Positions 51,101 through 61,561 of a stretch of DNA of 64,000 nt are shown here, piece by piece. Both the position numbers and the translations under genes were made by a program. The DNA lies in the NCBI GenBank assembly GCA_905250115.1, contig CAJNOI010000049.1, forward strand, positions 6,617 to 70,616. Direction: 5' to 3'. The notes under the pieces were generated by a model, which searched no databases, was not told the DNA's origin, and was given only the letters and a program-made list of their open reading frames with translations. Position 1 is the first letter of the stretch, and each line of letters begins with the position of its first letter. This stretch comes from Adineta steineri (Eukaryota; Rotifera; Eurotatoria; Adinetida; Adinetidae).

Positions 51101-54069
51101 GTTACTATTCATAGTAATTTTGTTTATATGTGATAAACGATTGTTCTCTTCATGACGAGATACAGGCATAAAAGGGAAAATTTTTGCAAGACAGAGAATA
51201 TCAAAGAAAATAAATTGGACAAAAATTTCGAAAGTTTCGTTTCTTGAACCCGTAACAAAAACTTCTAAATAGGTGCGAAAACTTTTTCATCCAGCTCAAG
51301 GGGACAACAGCGGACTTCAAGACTTCAAGAGACTTCAACAAGCGAGACATCGGTTTTTCGAAAGACTTCAGAAGACTTCGAAAACTTCTAAGATATCATG
51401 AGACTTCACGCATGAAGTCTCTGTTGTTTATACCTCGTTTCCTCGTGGAATACATGCATCCATAGAAATTATAGAAGACTTCAGGCATGAGGTCTCTGTT
51501 GTATACCCCTTGATCCAGCTGCAACACGCAGTATTTATTTTGTTTGATTTTCATTGTATGAAATCACTAAGAATTCGAAAGAAACTGATTACTACAAGCA
51601 AATCGTGTAAGAGAAAATAATTTGATTTTTGAATATACTGTAATATAGCTTTCATCATGTTCTTTTTAGTCTGACTAAGAATAGGCAAACTGTAATCCTG
51701 TGAGAGAGAACACGCGATCAGTTTTTGAAATTCGGGGCGCTTCATTAATAATTCAGCTTCAATATTACCGATCAGACGAATTCCTAAAAATCATGTTACA
51801 GTTCATATTTCTAATTGTTTTGGTTTTCGATCAAGCTCTGCAAGAGTTCCGAATACATACTGAATCGGATTTAAACATCGAAATTTTACATTTATATTTG
51901 TTTTTACGTACATCAATGACATTTTACTTTAGCATTTTCGAATTTTAGCATAATTTCACATTGCTTCTAGCTGGTTCTATCAATCACTAACAAATCAAAA
52001 GATCTTATTGAAATCGTTCCAACTATTACTAGTGCCTATTTGGTTCTCACTGTAGACTCAACCTGGATTTTTAATTATTTTTGAGAAAGAAAAGCTAATA
52101 CTTTGATAAAAATATGGCAATTTTCGCAGAGTATCCTGACTAACCTTTTCCGACATACGTAGTAAATATACTGCAATTAGCGCTTTTCTGTCAGAGTTTT
52201 TAGAAGAAATACAATCATGATTTTATGCGAAAGACAGGTAAAGGCCACTTTCTGTTAGAATTTTTCCACGAGAATGTAAGAACCTTCTCGAGAAAGTTTA
52301 ACATTTTTAGCACAAAAGCCAAGATTTTTAACAGAGGAAGATTGCCGTCATTTCCTTCTTCATCAGGAATTCTGACCTCTATTACGAACGTTTTTATTGT
52401 TGTTACTGACTTTATTGGTTCGACGTCAATTGATTTATCCAAATGAACTGACATCATCGATTATTTTTTCCTAACTCGTAAGTTTTTCTTCAAAAAGAGG
52501 AAAAAGATGATTTTATAAAAATAGAAGAGGAAAAGACAACTTTTTAGAAGAAAAAAGGAAAAAGAAGAGGAGTAGGATGCCAGCCGAAGGGTAATCGATG
52601 TCGAGGAACTAGAATCTGGCGTTAGTTTTTTTAAAAAGTTTTCGAATAAGTTTTTCTACACAATGGACTAACTTTTTACAAAATATTAATTTTTTATAAG
52701 GGTTGACCAAAGCGTAATCGGAGACGAAGAATTCAGGTCTACCTTCTGTTTTGTTTAATTATATAAATCAACAGCATGGTAGTACTTTAGTAACGCGAGT
52801 TCTACGAGAAAGAGCTGCGGGAGTTTTTAGACGAGCGTTACTTGTTTAGCTATTTGTTAGACTGCTATGTATGCAATAGATATGTAATTAATCACGGATT
52901 GATGAAAAAACGTTTTCTGTCACTAGTCAATATGAAACACACTGGTCGAATTATTCTTATCCAAAAAGTTACATAAATTTTATCCATTTTTTCAAATATA
53001 TAATTGTGATGTAACTAAATCTCAGTTTTGAATAAGTTTTAAAACTTCAAGATATGCGAGACTCTTCTATATGTTACTCAAGGAAGCACACGACTCCAAT
53101 GTTGCAAGAAACGTAGAAATCACCATTTTGATATATAAGTTCATATTTGTACTGATAATATTTCTTTCTTATTCATATATAGAACATTTCTTAATTCGAT
53201 TCATCCTTCACATGAGATCCGCACACGATTTTATACGTATTCCGTATCATAATATATTTGATTTGGAAACTTAACTAAACCTATTTCGATTTAAGCTAAC
53301 GACAAAGATATATGTTAGCTCATCACATTACACTTAACGTAAAATATATTTCCTAAGTCCCTTTGATTTCATTTTTAATGAATTCCACTCAACCCAACCC
53401 AACCCAACCCAACCTAACTCAACCTAACCCAACCCAACCCAACCCAACCCAACCCAACCCAACTCAACCTAACTCAACTTAACCCAACCCAACCCAGTCA
53501 AATATATACATATATAAATGACAGACTACATTTAGTATTTAATAGAGAGTGAAATAAATTTCCGGGGAATTTATTTTATTTCTATTTTATTTGAATTTCC
53601 TGGGAATTTGAATTTACTATCGCATGTAAATATCGTTCGTTTTCTCATCTATTTTACATATCTATCTACACTTTTTCATATAGACACTTATTACATTAAA
53701 TCTAGGAAGCAATCAGCTCGGACCTGGTGGAGCATATCATCTAGCACTTGGATTACGAAGTAATACGGTAATTATCATTCTTTTTCTCATCTATTTCAAT
53801 TATCCATCTGCACTTTTTCATACAGATACTTACAACATTGAATCTCAATGACAATGAAATCGAAGAAGCTGGAGCACAGCATCTAGCAGATGCATTACGA
53901 AATAATACGGTAATAAATATTCTCTTCCTCATCTATTTCATATTTCTATTTGCTCTTTTTGATACAGACAGTTACCCAATTAAATCTTAACGGCAACCGA
54001 CTTTGTTGCGGACTCATCCATGAAATCAATGAGTTCGTTGAACGGAATAAAAGAATGGCACAATTATAA
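48158..54069 (+). CDS. F-box/LRR protein, second copy, interrupted intron
   Basis: Exon 1 (48158-48310) encodes MSNKMPLTFLTLPVEIVYRI, then LDHQSDL and SMRNVCRRFD, closely matching the F-box exon of the minus-strand gene at 6885 and of equal length (51 codons). LRR exons of 84 bp lie at 49385-49468, 49527-49610, 49669-49752, 49811-49894, 53684-53767 and 53826-53909. The last exon is 53968-54069 (34 codons, ending KRMAQL). All joins are phase 0; the predicted protein is 252 aa with 6-7 repeats. The exon at 49385 uses a GC donor (ACG|gcaatt) where its neighbours use GT. A 3.7-kb transposon fills the intron after 49894, placed directly behind the exon but leaving a usable GT. As for the first copy, a role as SCF substrate receptor is inferred. 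Confidence 0.78.
50089..50460 (+). repeat. G-rich minisatellite, GGGTTGGGAT type
   Basis: Tandem GGGTT and GGGAT pentamers with GGGTTAGCTGG variants over about 370 bp, just inside the left TIR of the transposon. Many closely spaced G-triplets give it strong G-quadruplex potential. The open frame across it is a translation artefact. Confidence 0.92.
51297..51512. mobile_element. hAT-like MITE nested in the larger transposon
   Basis: Ends CAAGGGGACAAC and, reversed, CAAGGGGTATACAACAG. Flanked by a perfect 8-bp duplication ATCCAGCT (51289-51296 and 51513-51520). The 216-bp body contains repeated GACTTCA words and a long internal inverted repeat around CATGAAGTCTCTGTTGT. Its ends resemble the element at 10356-10565. 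It inserted after the host transposon formed. Confidence 0.78.
53388..53498 (-). repeat. complement G-rich array at right end of transposon
   Basis: AACCC pentamers (with AACCT and AACTC variants) over about 110 bp just inside the right TIR. On the minus strand this is GGGTT, so the G-rich strand reads inward from both ends of the element. It is shorter and purer than the left array. Confidence 0.9.
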
Positions 54070-55206
54070 ATGCTGGTATCGACGATATACTGATTACTAC
54101 TAAAAAACGATTGATGAATTTTGGGATAAGTTTCTATGTTGGGCATCAGCGTAATAAAATATAAATAAAACGCTCACTATATTTGTGCTGTGTGTTGTAA
54201 CAGTATAATTGGGATCAGATTTTCATTCAGAGGTGCCGTTATTCACGTGACGTATTTTATAAATAGTAGATTGATATACTGCTTATTAACAAATTAATTA
54301 ATAGAGAGGAGAAAGTGTCTCAAGAAAGAAGAAAAGCGAGAAGAGCAATACTGTTCAATATATGATTTTTTAGAATAAAATCTTGAGATATGAAATGCGA
54401 TTTTGTGATGAGATCAGAATATCTTCGAATGTACAAATGAATGAGAGATATGCTTAATATCATTCGACACGAACAGGATCGTGAAACAAACGATCTTTAA
54501 CTAGCGTTTGGTTTGGAATCCATGCGCATGGTTGATTACTGAGAATCTGTGACTTTATGTGGAATTTCGTGTAGTGACTGTTAAATTGTACGTTAACATC
54601 GTAATGAAGCGAAAAGAGTCGAATGAGTTTTATTCAATGTGTATATTTGCTAGAAAACTCGTAGAGACATATTTTGAACCTAATTTAATCATAGGACAGC
54701 TTTCATTTCGTTCTAATACAAATATAAACAGATTAAGAGGGTGTGGGTGTGAGTGTAGGTATAGACGTGGGAGAGAATAGAAAGAGTAGACACCTATACC
54801 CACACTCTGACGTATTTCATGATGAATGCAGATTTAATGGTTTATTTATTTATTTCTCAAATTTTTGCTTTGAAAAATGAAAGAAAACTTGATGGGTGGA
54901 TATACGCAATTGTAGAGTACCAAAAGCTATTCTTCTTGACCTTTTTGAAGACATAAAAATAGAATGTGATTTTGAAACATTCTTGATAGAGTTTCTTTTC
55001 TTCATTTTGATTAGTAGGAGTGTAACTGAAATTAATTAAAAACAATCGATTAGAGAATCTTTTTCATTTTGTCATTTCTATTCCCTCTCTTTTTTTAATC
55101 TCCATTATATATATATATATATGTAATCTTATGTTCTTTGCACATTGCATTTGTTAAACTGAACATCAAACGTATCTAAACAAAATAACGGTATATCTTT
55201 TTCAAA
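54070..55206. other. intergenic, includes telomere-like foldback
   Basis: No supported exon. An (AT)n run lies at about 55104-55122. The frames at 54559-54780 and 54857-55045 have no domain; the first runs into the foldback at 54738-54812. Confidence 0.6.
54738..54812. repeat. foldback with GGTGTGGGTGTGAGTG arm
   Basis: A left arm AGAGGGTGTGGGTGTGAG with GTAGGTATAG faces the right arm CACCTATACCCACACTCT, about 25 bp apart. The arms contain the TGTGGG hexamer. Confidence 0.55.
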
Positions 55207-55496
55207 ATGAAATCCATGTATATGAATACTACCAATACAACGACGGACGTAGATCAATTGATCATGTCATTAGTCCATGCAGTTCATGATTATGTACCTA
55301 GTCAAGCGCAATGCATTATACTTCTTATTATCATGCCATTGGCTGTTGCATGCAATTTATTCATTCTTTATCATCTATTAACGGATAAAAATTTACGTAA
55401 GGAATTACACAATCATGTTATTATTGCTATTCTATTTTCCAGTCTTCAATTCAATTTAATTCATGCACCATTTTCCATCAATCTCTTTCGTACAGG
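55207..55496 (+). CDS. GPCR, 5' part only, cut by assembly gap
   Basis: The frame opens at 55207 (MKSMYMNTTNTTTDVDQLIM). It has N-glycosylation sequons in the first 20 residues, then TM1 (IILLIIMPLAVACNLFILYH) and TM2 (HNHVIIAILFSSLQFNLIHA). It continues to the gap at residue 96 without a stop or donor. Two helices with an N in TM1 and a charged short loop (TDKNLRKEL) suggest a rhodopsin-type receptor; TM3-TM7 should lie in the unsequenced part. The three receptors seen here do not look like close copies of each other. Confidence 0.6.
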
Positions 55497-55596
55497 NNNN
55501 NNNNNNNNNNNNNNNNNNNNNNNNNNNNNNNNNNNNNNNNNNNNNNNNNNNNNNNNNNNNNNNNNNNNNNNNNNNNNNNNNNNNNNNNNNNNNNNN
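55497..55596. other. assembly gap, 100 N
   Basis: Exactly 100 N, the conventional size for a gap of unknown length. At least five GPCR helices and the 5' exons of the next gene are missing, so the real gap is probably over 1 kb, or the join is wrong. Confidence 0.97.
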
Positions 55597-57303
55597 ATCA
55601 CAAAAATTACATAAGGTTATTTCTATTTATGACAATGATGTTATTATCAAAGATGAACATATTAAATTGATGAATTGTAAAAATCATCATATGCCACTCT
55701 GTTTATACTGTTTATCTTGTCAGGTAAAAGATGCGAGATGGATACATAAGGATTGAAGATAACTTTTGTCTTATTTTATAGGAAGTGTGTTGTGTTGCAT
55801 GTTTGTCAGTTGATATTCATAAAGAACATAGTGATCAAGTCAAATCAGTTGTTGATGTGGCAGATGAAGATAGAAAAATATTGACTGAACATCTCGAAAA
55901 AATTCAAAAACTCAAAATAACATATGCGGATGAACAGAATGAACTGTTACAAGCACTTAGAAGTATTTGAATTACTTTTGTTCATTAATCTTTGTTCTTA
56001 TTGAAATCTTTTCGTAGATATTGACTTCGATGAAGCTGATAATGATCAAGCAATTGATCGAGAATTTGATCGAATCATAGCCTGTACTGAAGCAAGACGA
56101 AAAGTATTAAAAAAACAATTACAGAAAAAATCTAAAGTATAGTGTTAAAATTTAATTCTATTTTAAATATTACGAATTATTTTTGTAGATATGTCGGGAT
56201 AGTATCTATTTAAAACAAGAGGATTTGGAAAATCTCATTGCGAAGTTAAATAGATATTCAGACGAAGGACAGCATGTATTAACATTGAATGATTTCAATG
56301 CATTATCTCAATCGAAAGTTATTATTAAAAAAATGAAAATTCTTGAAATGAAAAATATTGAATTCTGTCAACAGAGAGAGTTAAGTAACTCGGTACTATT
56401 TCATATATCGAGTCAAATGCTTCTAGATATGATGAATATTATGGGATCTATTGGAGTACCACGTGAGTTTTGATTTTTTCGTAAAAGAATCTCGTCCAAA
56501 TTGATTATTTTTTTATAGCTGCACCATTGTTTATTGAACAAAAATGTAAATCACATCTTACTCGTCTTGATATTGAATGGGAATCAGTTGATTACGATCC
56601 GCCTGTCTTTACTTACGTATTAGAACTTGCACAAAGCGATAATAATTTCATCGAAGTATTCATCAATCTTGTTTTTTATTTTGAAATGATCTTATTTATT
56701 ATCATCATGTATTTTTAGGTATATCGTGGTTTAAAAACAAAATATCATCTACATGATATGCAACCGAACACACTTTATTTATTGCGTTTACATGCATCTA
56801 ATGGAGGAGAAATAAAAAATACGTCTATACTTGAAATGAAAACTTTGAATATTGGTTCGTCATGTTCATTCTCAATATATTTATAAATTATTAAACTTTT
56901 ATCTAATATTTTAGATTTGAACAATTGGACATTATCGATGTCTTCGGTATATCCAACGGCAAAAGCTGAAAACACACATGCATCCTTATTAGACAATCAA
57001 TTTACAACTGGTGCTGCAACAGATATCGGTGCTGCATGGATTAAAGCTACATTTCCACATCCTGTACCGATTAACAGTGTAACTATTGCACCATTACATA
57101 AAGATCCTCATCTATGGGGTGAAACAAACGGAGATTCGGGTAGTTTGCAATATTCTCATGATAATGGAACTTGGACAACTGTTGGAACAATTGAATATGT
57201 TCCAATGCATCACCAAAAGATTATCGTCGGTGGTATTACAGCTCAATATTGGCGATTATCTCATGAAGGTTACCTTGGTACAAGTAGTTTTATTTTTCAT
57301 TAA
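55597..57303 (+). CDS. TRIM-like B-box/coiled-coil/discoidin-like protein, 5' end missing
   Basis: Seven exons after the gap: 55597-55723, 55782-55962, 56018-56136, 56189-56462, 56519-56655, 56719-56854 and 56915-57303, with all phases consistent. A B-box zinc finger is split over the first join: CKNHHMPLCLYCLSCQ, then EVCCVACLSVDIHKEH. A long helical region follows (VDVADEDRKILTEHLEKIQ to AKLNRYSDEGQHV), as in TRIM coiled coils. Then comes a fibronectin-III-like unit (DPPVFTYVLELAQSD, YRGLKTKYHLHDMQPNTLY, LRLHAS). The C-terminal about 125 residues (LNNWTLSMSSVYPTAKAEN to AQYWRLSHEGYLGT) look like a discoidin/F5-8C-type sandwich. In ordinary TRIMs this place holds PRY-SPRY. A RING may lie in the gap. 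A ubiquitin-ligase or scaffold role is inferred. Confidence 0.8.
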
Positions 57304-60300
57304 AAATGACTCGATATACATCAAAATTAAAATTAGTTTTGAAACTTTTATTTAAAATCTTGTTTTTTAATAGTTTTGAGATTAGAAACAAATAGAAATA
57401 GGAACTTTTTTTTTCTGATGAGAAAATAAAAAATCAATTTGATATTTTACATAAACCTGCGATACAATTTTAAATGCTATTCTATAATAAATATTGATTA
57501 GAATGATTATGAAAAATGTGGGGATAGACCTATTAGCAGAAAAGATTAAAAATACGACGTTACATATGGCTTGATGAAGATGAAAAATAATAAATATCTA
57601 TTTTATTGAATTTAACTTTTCAGTTTGATATTACTGGAATTTGAACACTAGTTAACAATTCCAGTTTTTTTTGCCAGTTAGTAATATAAAACATCGATAT
57701 TTAGCTATACCAGCAAGATGTTATAAAGCGCGACCCACTGGAAATTTATTTTGTCATGTTTTACGAAACTGTGAACATCAGTCAGTGAATTCGTATAATT
57801 TTCTGATTAATATTGCCTATTGTGAATTAAAAGAAAAGAAACTGAAATAAATCTTAGTTGTACTAGAATTCTATGAACTCACTATTGATTAATATATCTC
57901 ATCATAAAGTACATTGTTTTCAAATCTAGCATATGCTCAGTAAATGGTCAACTGTCAATAAACTGATGATGATTCCATTCTGTTCTTTAGCATATTGAAA
58001 GATTGTAGCTGAATGTAATTAATAATGTGATTTTTGCATCCGTTTTATATACTAACATCAAACAAATACAAAAAATGCATTTAAAGAAGCAGACACAATT
58101 TATTTATTGAATTTGTCTCCTCTATCATCCAACATAACAATTAAATCAGGTAAACTTTCATCACTCTTTTTATAATGATTTAATGCTTTGATAGATTTTT
58201 AATATTACATACTTAGTATGTATGATATTGATAGCTACCTTCACATTTAAGACGGCGAATAGATTCATAAAGTTAAATATGAGAAAGAACGGTAATACAT
58301 ATTCAATAGTTATGATCTGTTACATTATTATTTGTACGTGAAAGTGTATTTCAAATGTTTGTTATATACCTTTTAAAAATTTAATCCTGAGATTTATCTT
58401 GATATATCATAAATATAAAACACTTTAAGAAACGGTTATGACGGAAAAAACAAATATTAGAATATAAATTATTCGATAAGAGTTAGAAATTTAATTGATA
58501 TTAATAAATAGAACAGTAGTTCTCTTTTCACTTAGAAGATTTAACATTTATACTTATTAAGCAACTAAAAATATGAACGACATTATAATTTAGAATTTTT
58601 CAATTCGTTAATTATGAGCCATGTTCTGCTAACTTGATTGTCTCAGCCGACAAAAATCAGATATACAATATGAAAATTATCCTCGATGAATCGAATAAAA
58701 AAACGTTCAAATCAACTTATCTATCGAATATACGTTAGTAGGCGTTATGTTAGCGTATTATTGTTCAAAACAATCATGTAGTAGCAATTATTTAACATGC
58801 TGTGTTGATAAAGTGAAAAAACCTTGATCAAATGATAATTGATGCAAAATTAATAATACTAAGACTATATTCTCCTATTTTAATTAAGATTATTGAAGAA
58901 TAGTTTTCAAGTATGTTCGTTACATTATCATCAAAAATTTGTCTCATCATTTTTTTATTAATTTTTGGTATTTAATAACAAATAAAAAGTGAATATTTCA
59001 TCGAAGAATTGAATTTATCAAGTTTTGTAACTAAATGGTACAACTAGGAAAAAGTGTCTTTGACTAATGATAATATTTATTCACGACTCAGATTGATTAT
59101 TAGAAATAAACAGTGATGTATACTTCAACAACATTGGTTTGCTCATTTACTCTTTGGATATGAAATCTTTGTGTACTTAAAGTTTGTTTTTATGAGAAAG
59201 GCATCATTGTTCTATTCAATAACTGAAATATGTATGTTAAGACATTTCGATCTCATATATAAACTTGAATATGAGAAATTTCAAATGTTTATATTGTACT
59301 TTTATGAATGTTCTTAAAAGGTATTATATTAATTATCGTAAAACATATACTATGCATAATCTTGAGTATTCTGTTTAGTATTAGATTTTAAATTAAACGT
59401 CAATAGTTAAGACGAGTTACCCTAGCTTATTGACCTTTCAAATAAATATGTTTCAAATTTCCTACTGTTTTTGTTCTATTGATTAAATTTTCTAGGAACG
59501 TATTTTTCTGACAACATAATTATTTGAACTGACATGAAACATACTATTCCGCGGTTGCATAATTAAAACTATTACAAATCATTAACAGATATGATTAAAC
59601 TAAAGTTCAGCGTATCTAAGTATCCATATGTAATTTAACTTCGTGGATATTCATATCAATCATCGTAAGTGAAAATTATAAATATTCTTCATTTTTTAAT
59701 AAGATTAAAAAGCGAAGAAGAAATTGAGCATAATTTTAAAAATAAAGAGATTTATTTTTCTCATCTATTTTTCTATAATCAGATTTAATATCATTAATGT
59801 TATAGTCTAAAAATATAAATTTCTTCTTCTTGCCATTAGATAATTGAATAGTTAGATTATTTTTAAGATTTTTATAAAATAAAAATAATGTATTAAAATT
59901 TAAAAACTACAGCATATTGGCGAGAAAACATGTCTTCTTTAAGAATTACTTAACGTACGTCACTTTTTACCGATTTGTACTGAATAGTATGACATATTTT
60001 ATTTCACTTCTTCAATTATTAGAGCTTTATTAACAGTCAATAACGTTCGAGGAAAATATAGAACATTACTTTTACTCTAATTAGTTTTCATGAATAAAAT
60101 ATAGAAAACGGATTTTCACTTAAGACATGCTACAAGTATAGAAGAAAGAGATACTCTCAATGGAAATCATTGTTGTTTTATCTAGGTACATTCAATTTTT
60201 GTTGAAATCATTAATCATAAAAGAAAATGTTTTTGTAACTTTATATTAATCAGATAAATATATATATCCGTATGAAAAAAATTTCTATAGTATTTAATCC

Positions 60301-61561
60301 TACTAACGTCATACAAAATAATTACATTATCTATTTTCGTGATTCTTTTGAATATAAGCTAAATGATAAAGAATATAAATAATTAATAGCAGCTAATAAA
60401 CCTGATAAAATTATCATCTTAATACATAACATCTTGTTGAACTGTTCCAGGATGCTAAATAATATATTTATTTGAGAATGCACCGGTTTTGTTTGTGCGC
60501 AGTTTTTGTTCAATTTAGAAAAAGAATTACTTCTCTCATTTAAAATTAGTATATTTTGGTATAGTAAAGGCTTTATGTCAGTCAGACTTAAAAGATATGT
60601 CCCGAGTGGGCAGAGTAGGATGTATAATGATATTTTTCTAGGTAGACACTAAGCTCGGTGTGAACAAAAAGAAATGTATAGGCCATATTAATTTCATTTA
60701 TTCAAATCATTTGTAAAATAATAATAAACAGATTAAATCAAACATATATATATATATGGTTGTTTTGCATGTAGTTCAATAATTTCTTAACTTTGTTGTC
60801 ACTTGAGTATAGTTTCAAACAGTATATTAGTTAATATACATTTAGTCTTTTCTTATCATATCAACATCTATAGAAAAATAATGAATTTGTAAGTGAGACT
60901 TAAATATATATTCCATTAAAATTATTGTATAGTTACTTGTTTGATATTCTGAATAGGACTTTGTTAATTAAAGACATGTTCGGATTAATTCTGTATATTA
61001 GAGAGAAAAAAGAGAGAAAGAAATGACTGTAGGAAATTAACTACTAATATTATGGTTGTCATTTTAGACTCGTTATTTCTTACATAAAAAAAAAGAGAAA
61101 AGGATAGAGAGTGAGACAAAAAATAAAATCTTCATAATCTTTTTCTCAAATTTAGTCTTAGAAATAATTAGATCTGGATACATGTTTTCAACAGACCAGA
61201 AATAATGATCCGATTTTCTAAGTATATCATTATATATTAAAATTGATGAGTACAAAGTTATTTCTAAGTATGATTGATAGAAAGATGACGTCTTTTTTTT
61301 TAAAGTTATTTTCATGTAAAAGACTATAATTATACGGTCTGATAAATAATATGTAAGTATATTGATTTTATTCTGTATTTCGGAACGTTCGTACTTTGAA
61401 GACACTTCTATAAGAATGTTTTACTAGCTGTATATAATCTGTGAACTAAGTGGCACGCTATGTCTACTTTATCTTTTGTTACGATAGATTAAGATGCATG
61501 TACCTAATATTTTGAAAATGAACTATTTCTCCTTGTAGACAAACTATAATTTATCTTTATT
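57304..61561. other. 4.3-kb gene-poor stretch
   Basis: Very AT-rich with no supported gene except the orphan open block at 57705-57850. Frames at 60331-60513 and 61073-61405 look like chance ORFs. The last 100 bp should hold the promoter of the following GPCR. Confidence 0.55.
57705..57850 (+). pseudogene. orphan exon-like block, cysteine-rich
   Basis: After a tttag acceptor, 48 codons stay open to a TAA. They encode IPARCYKARPTGNLFCHVLR, then NCEHQSVNS and a lysine-rich end. The cysteine spacing and lack of low complexity look protein-like, but I found no upstream exon in phase. It may be the last exon of a gene that has otherwise decayed, or chance. Confidence 0.2.

Larger units (their letters stand above)
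49905..53625. mobile_element. long-TIR DNA transposon, non-autonomous, Mutator-like
   Basis: 3.7 kb. Flanked by a perfect 10-bp duplication GTAAATATCG (49895-49904 and 53626-53635). The ends share inverted repeats of about 110-130 bp: TAAATTC near the tip, AATTTCC[CT][TG]GGAAAT boxes, AATAAAATAGAAATAAAAT, and ATTAAATACTAA[GA]TGTAG. Inside each TIR is a G-rich array pointing inward. A 9-10-bp duplication with long TIRs fits Mutator-like (MULE) elements best. The interior has only short frames (for example 51700-51948 and 52225-52446) and no transposase motif that I recognise, so it needs a helper elsewhere. A small hAT-like MITE has inserted into it. Confidence 0.78.

Noticed and set aside
51700-52457. 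Frames inside the 3.7-kb transposon as a transposase
   Set aside because: Each is under 90 codons, with no DDE-type spacing or zinc finger visible; the element looks non-autonomous.
54559-54780. 73-codon frame ending in a Cys/Arg-rich stretch
   Set aside because: Its end is the translation of the GTGTGGGTGTGAGTG foldback arm.
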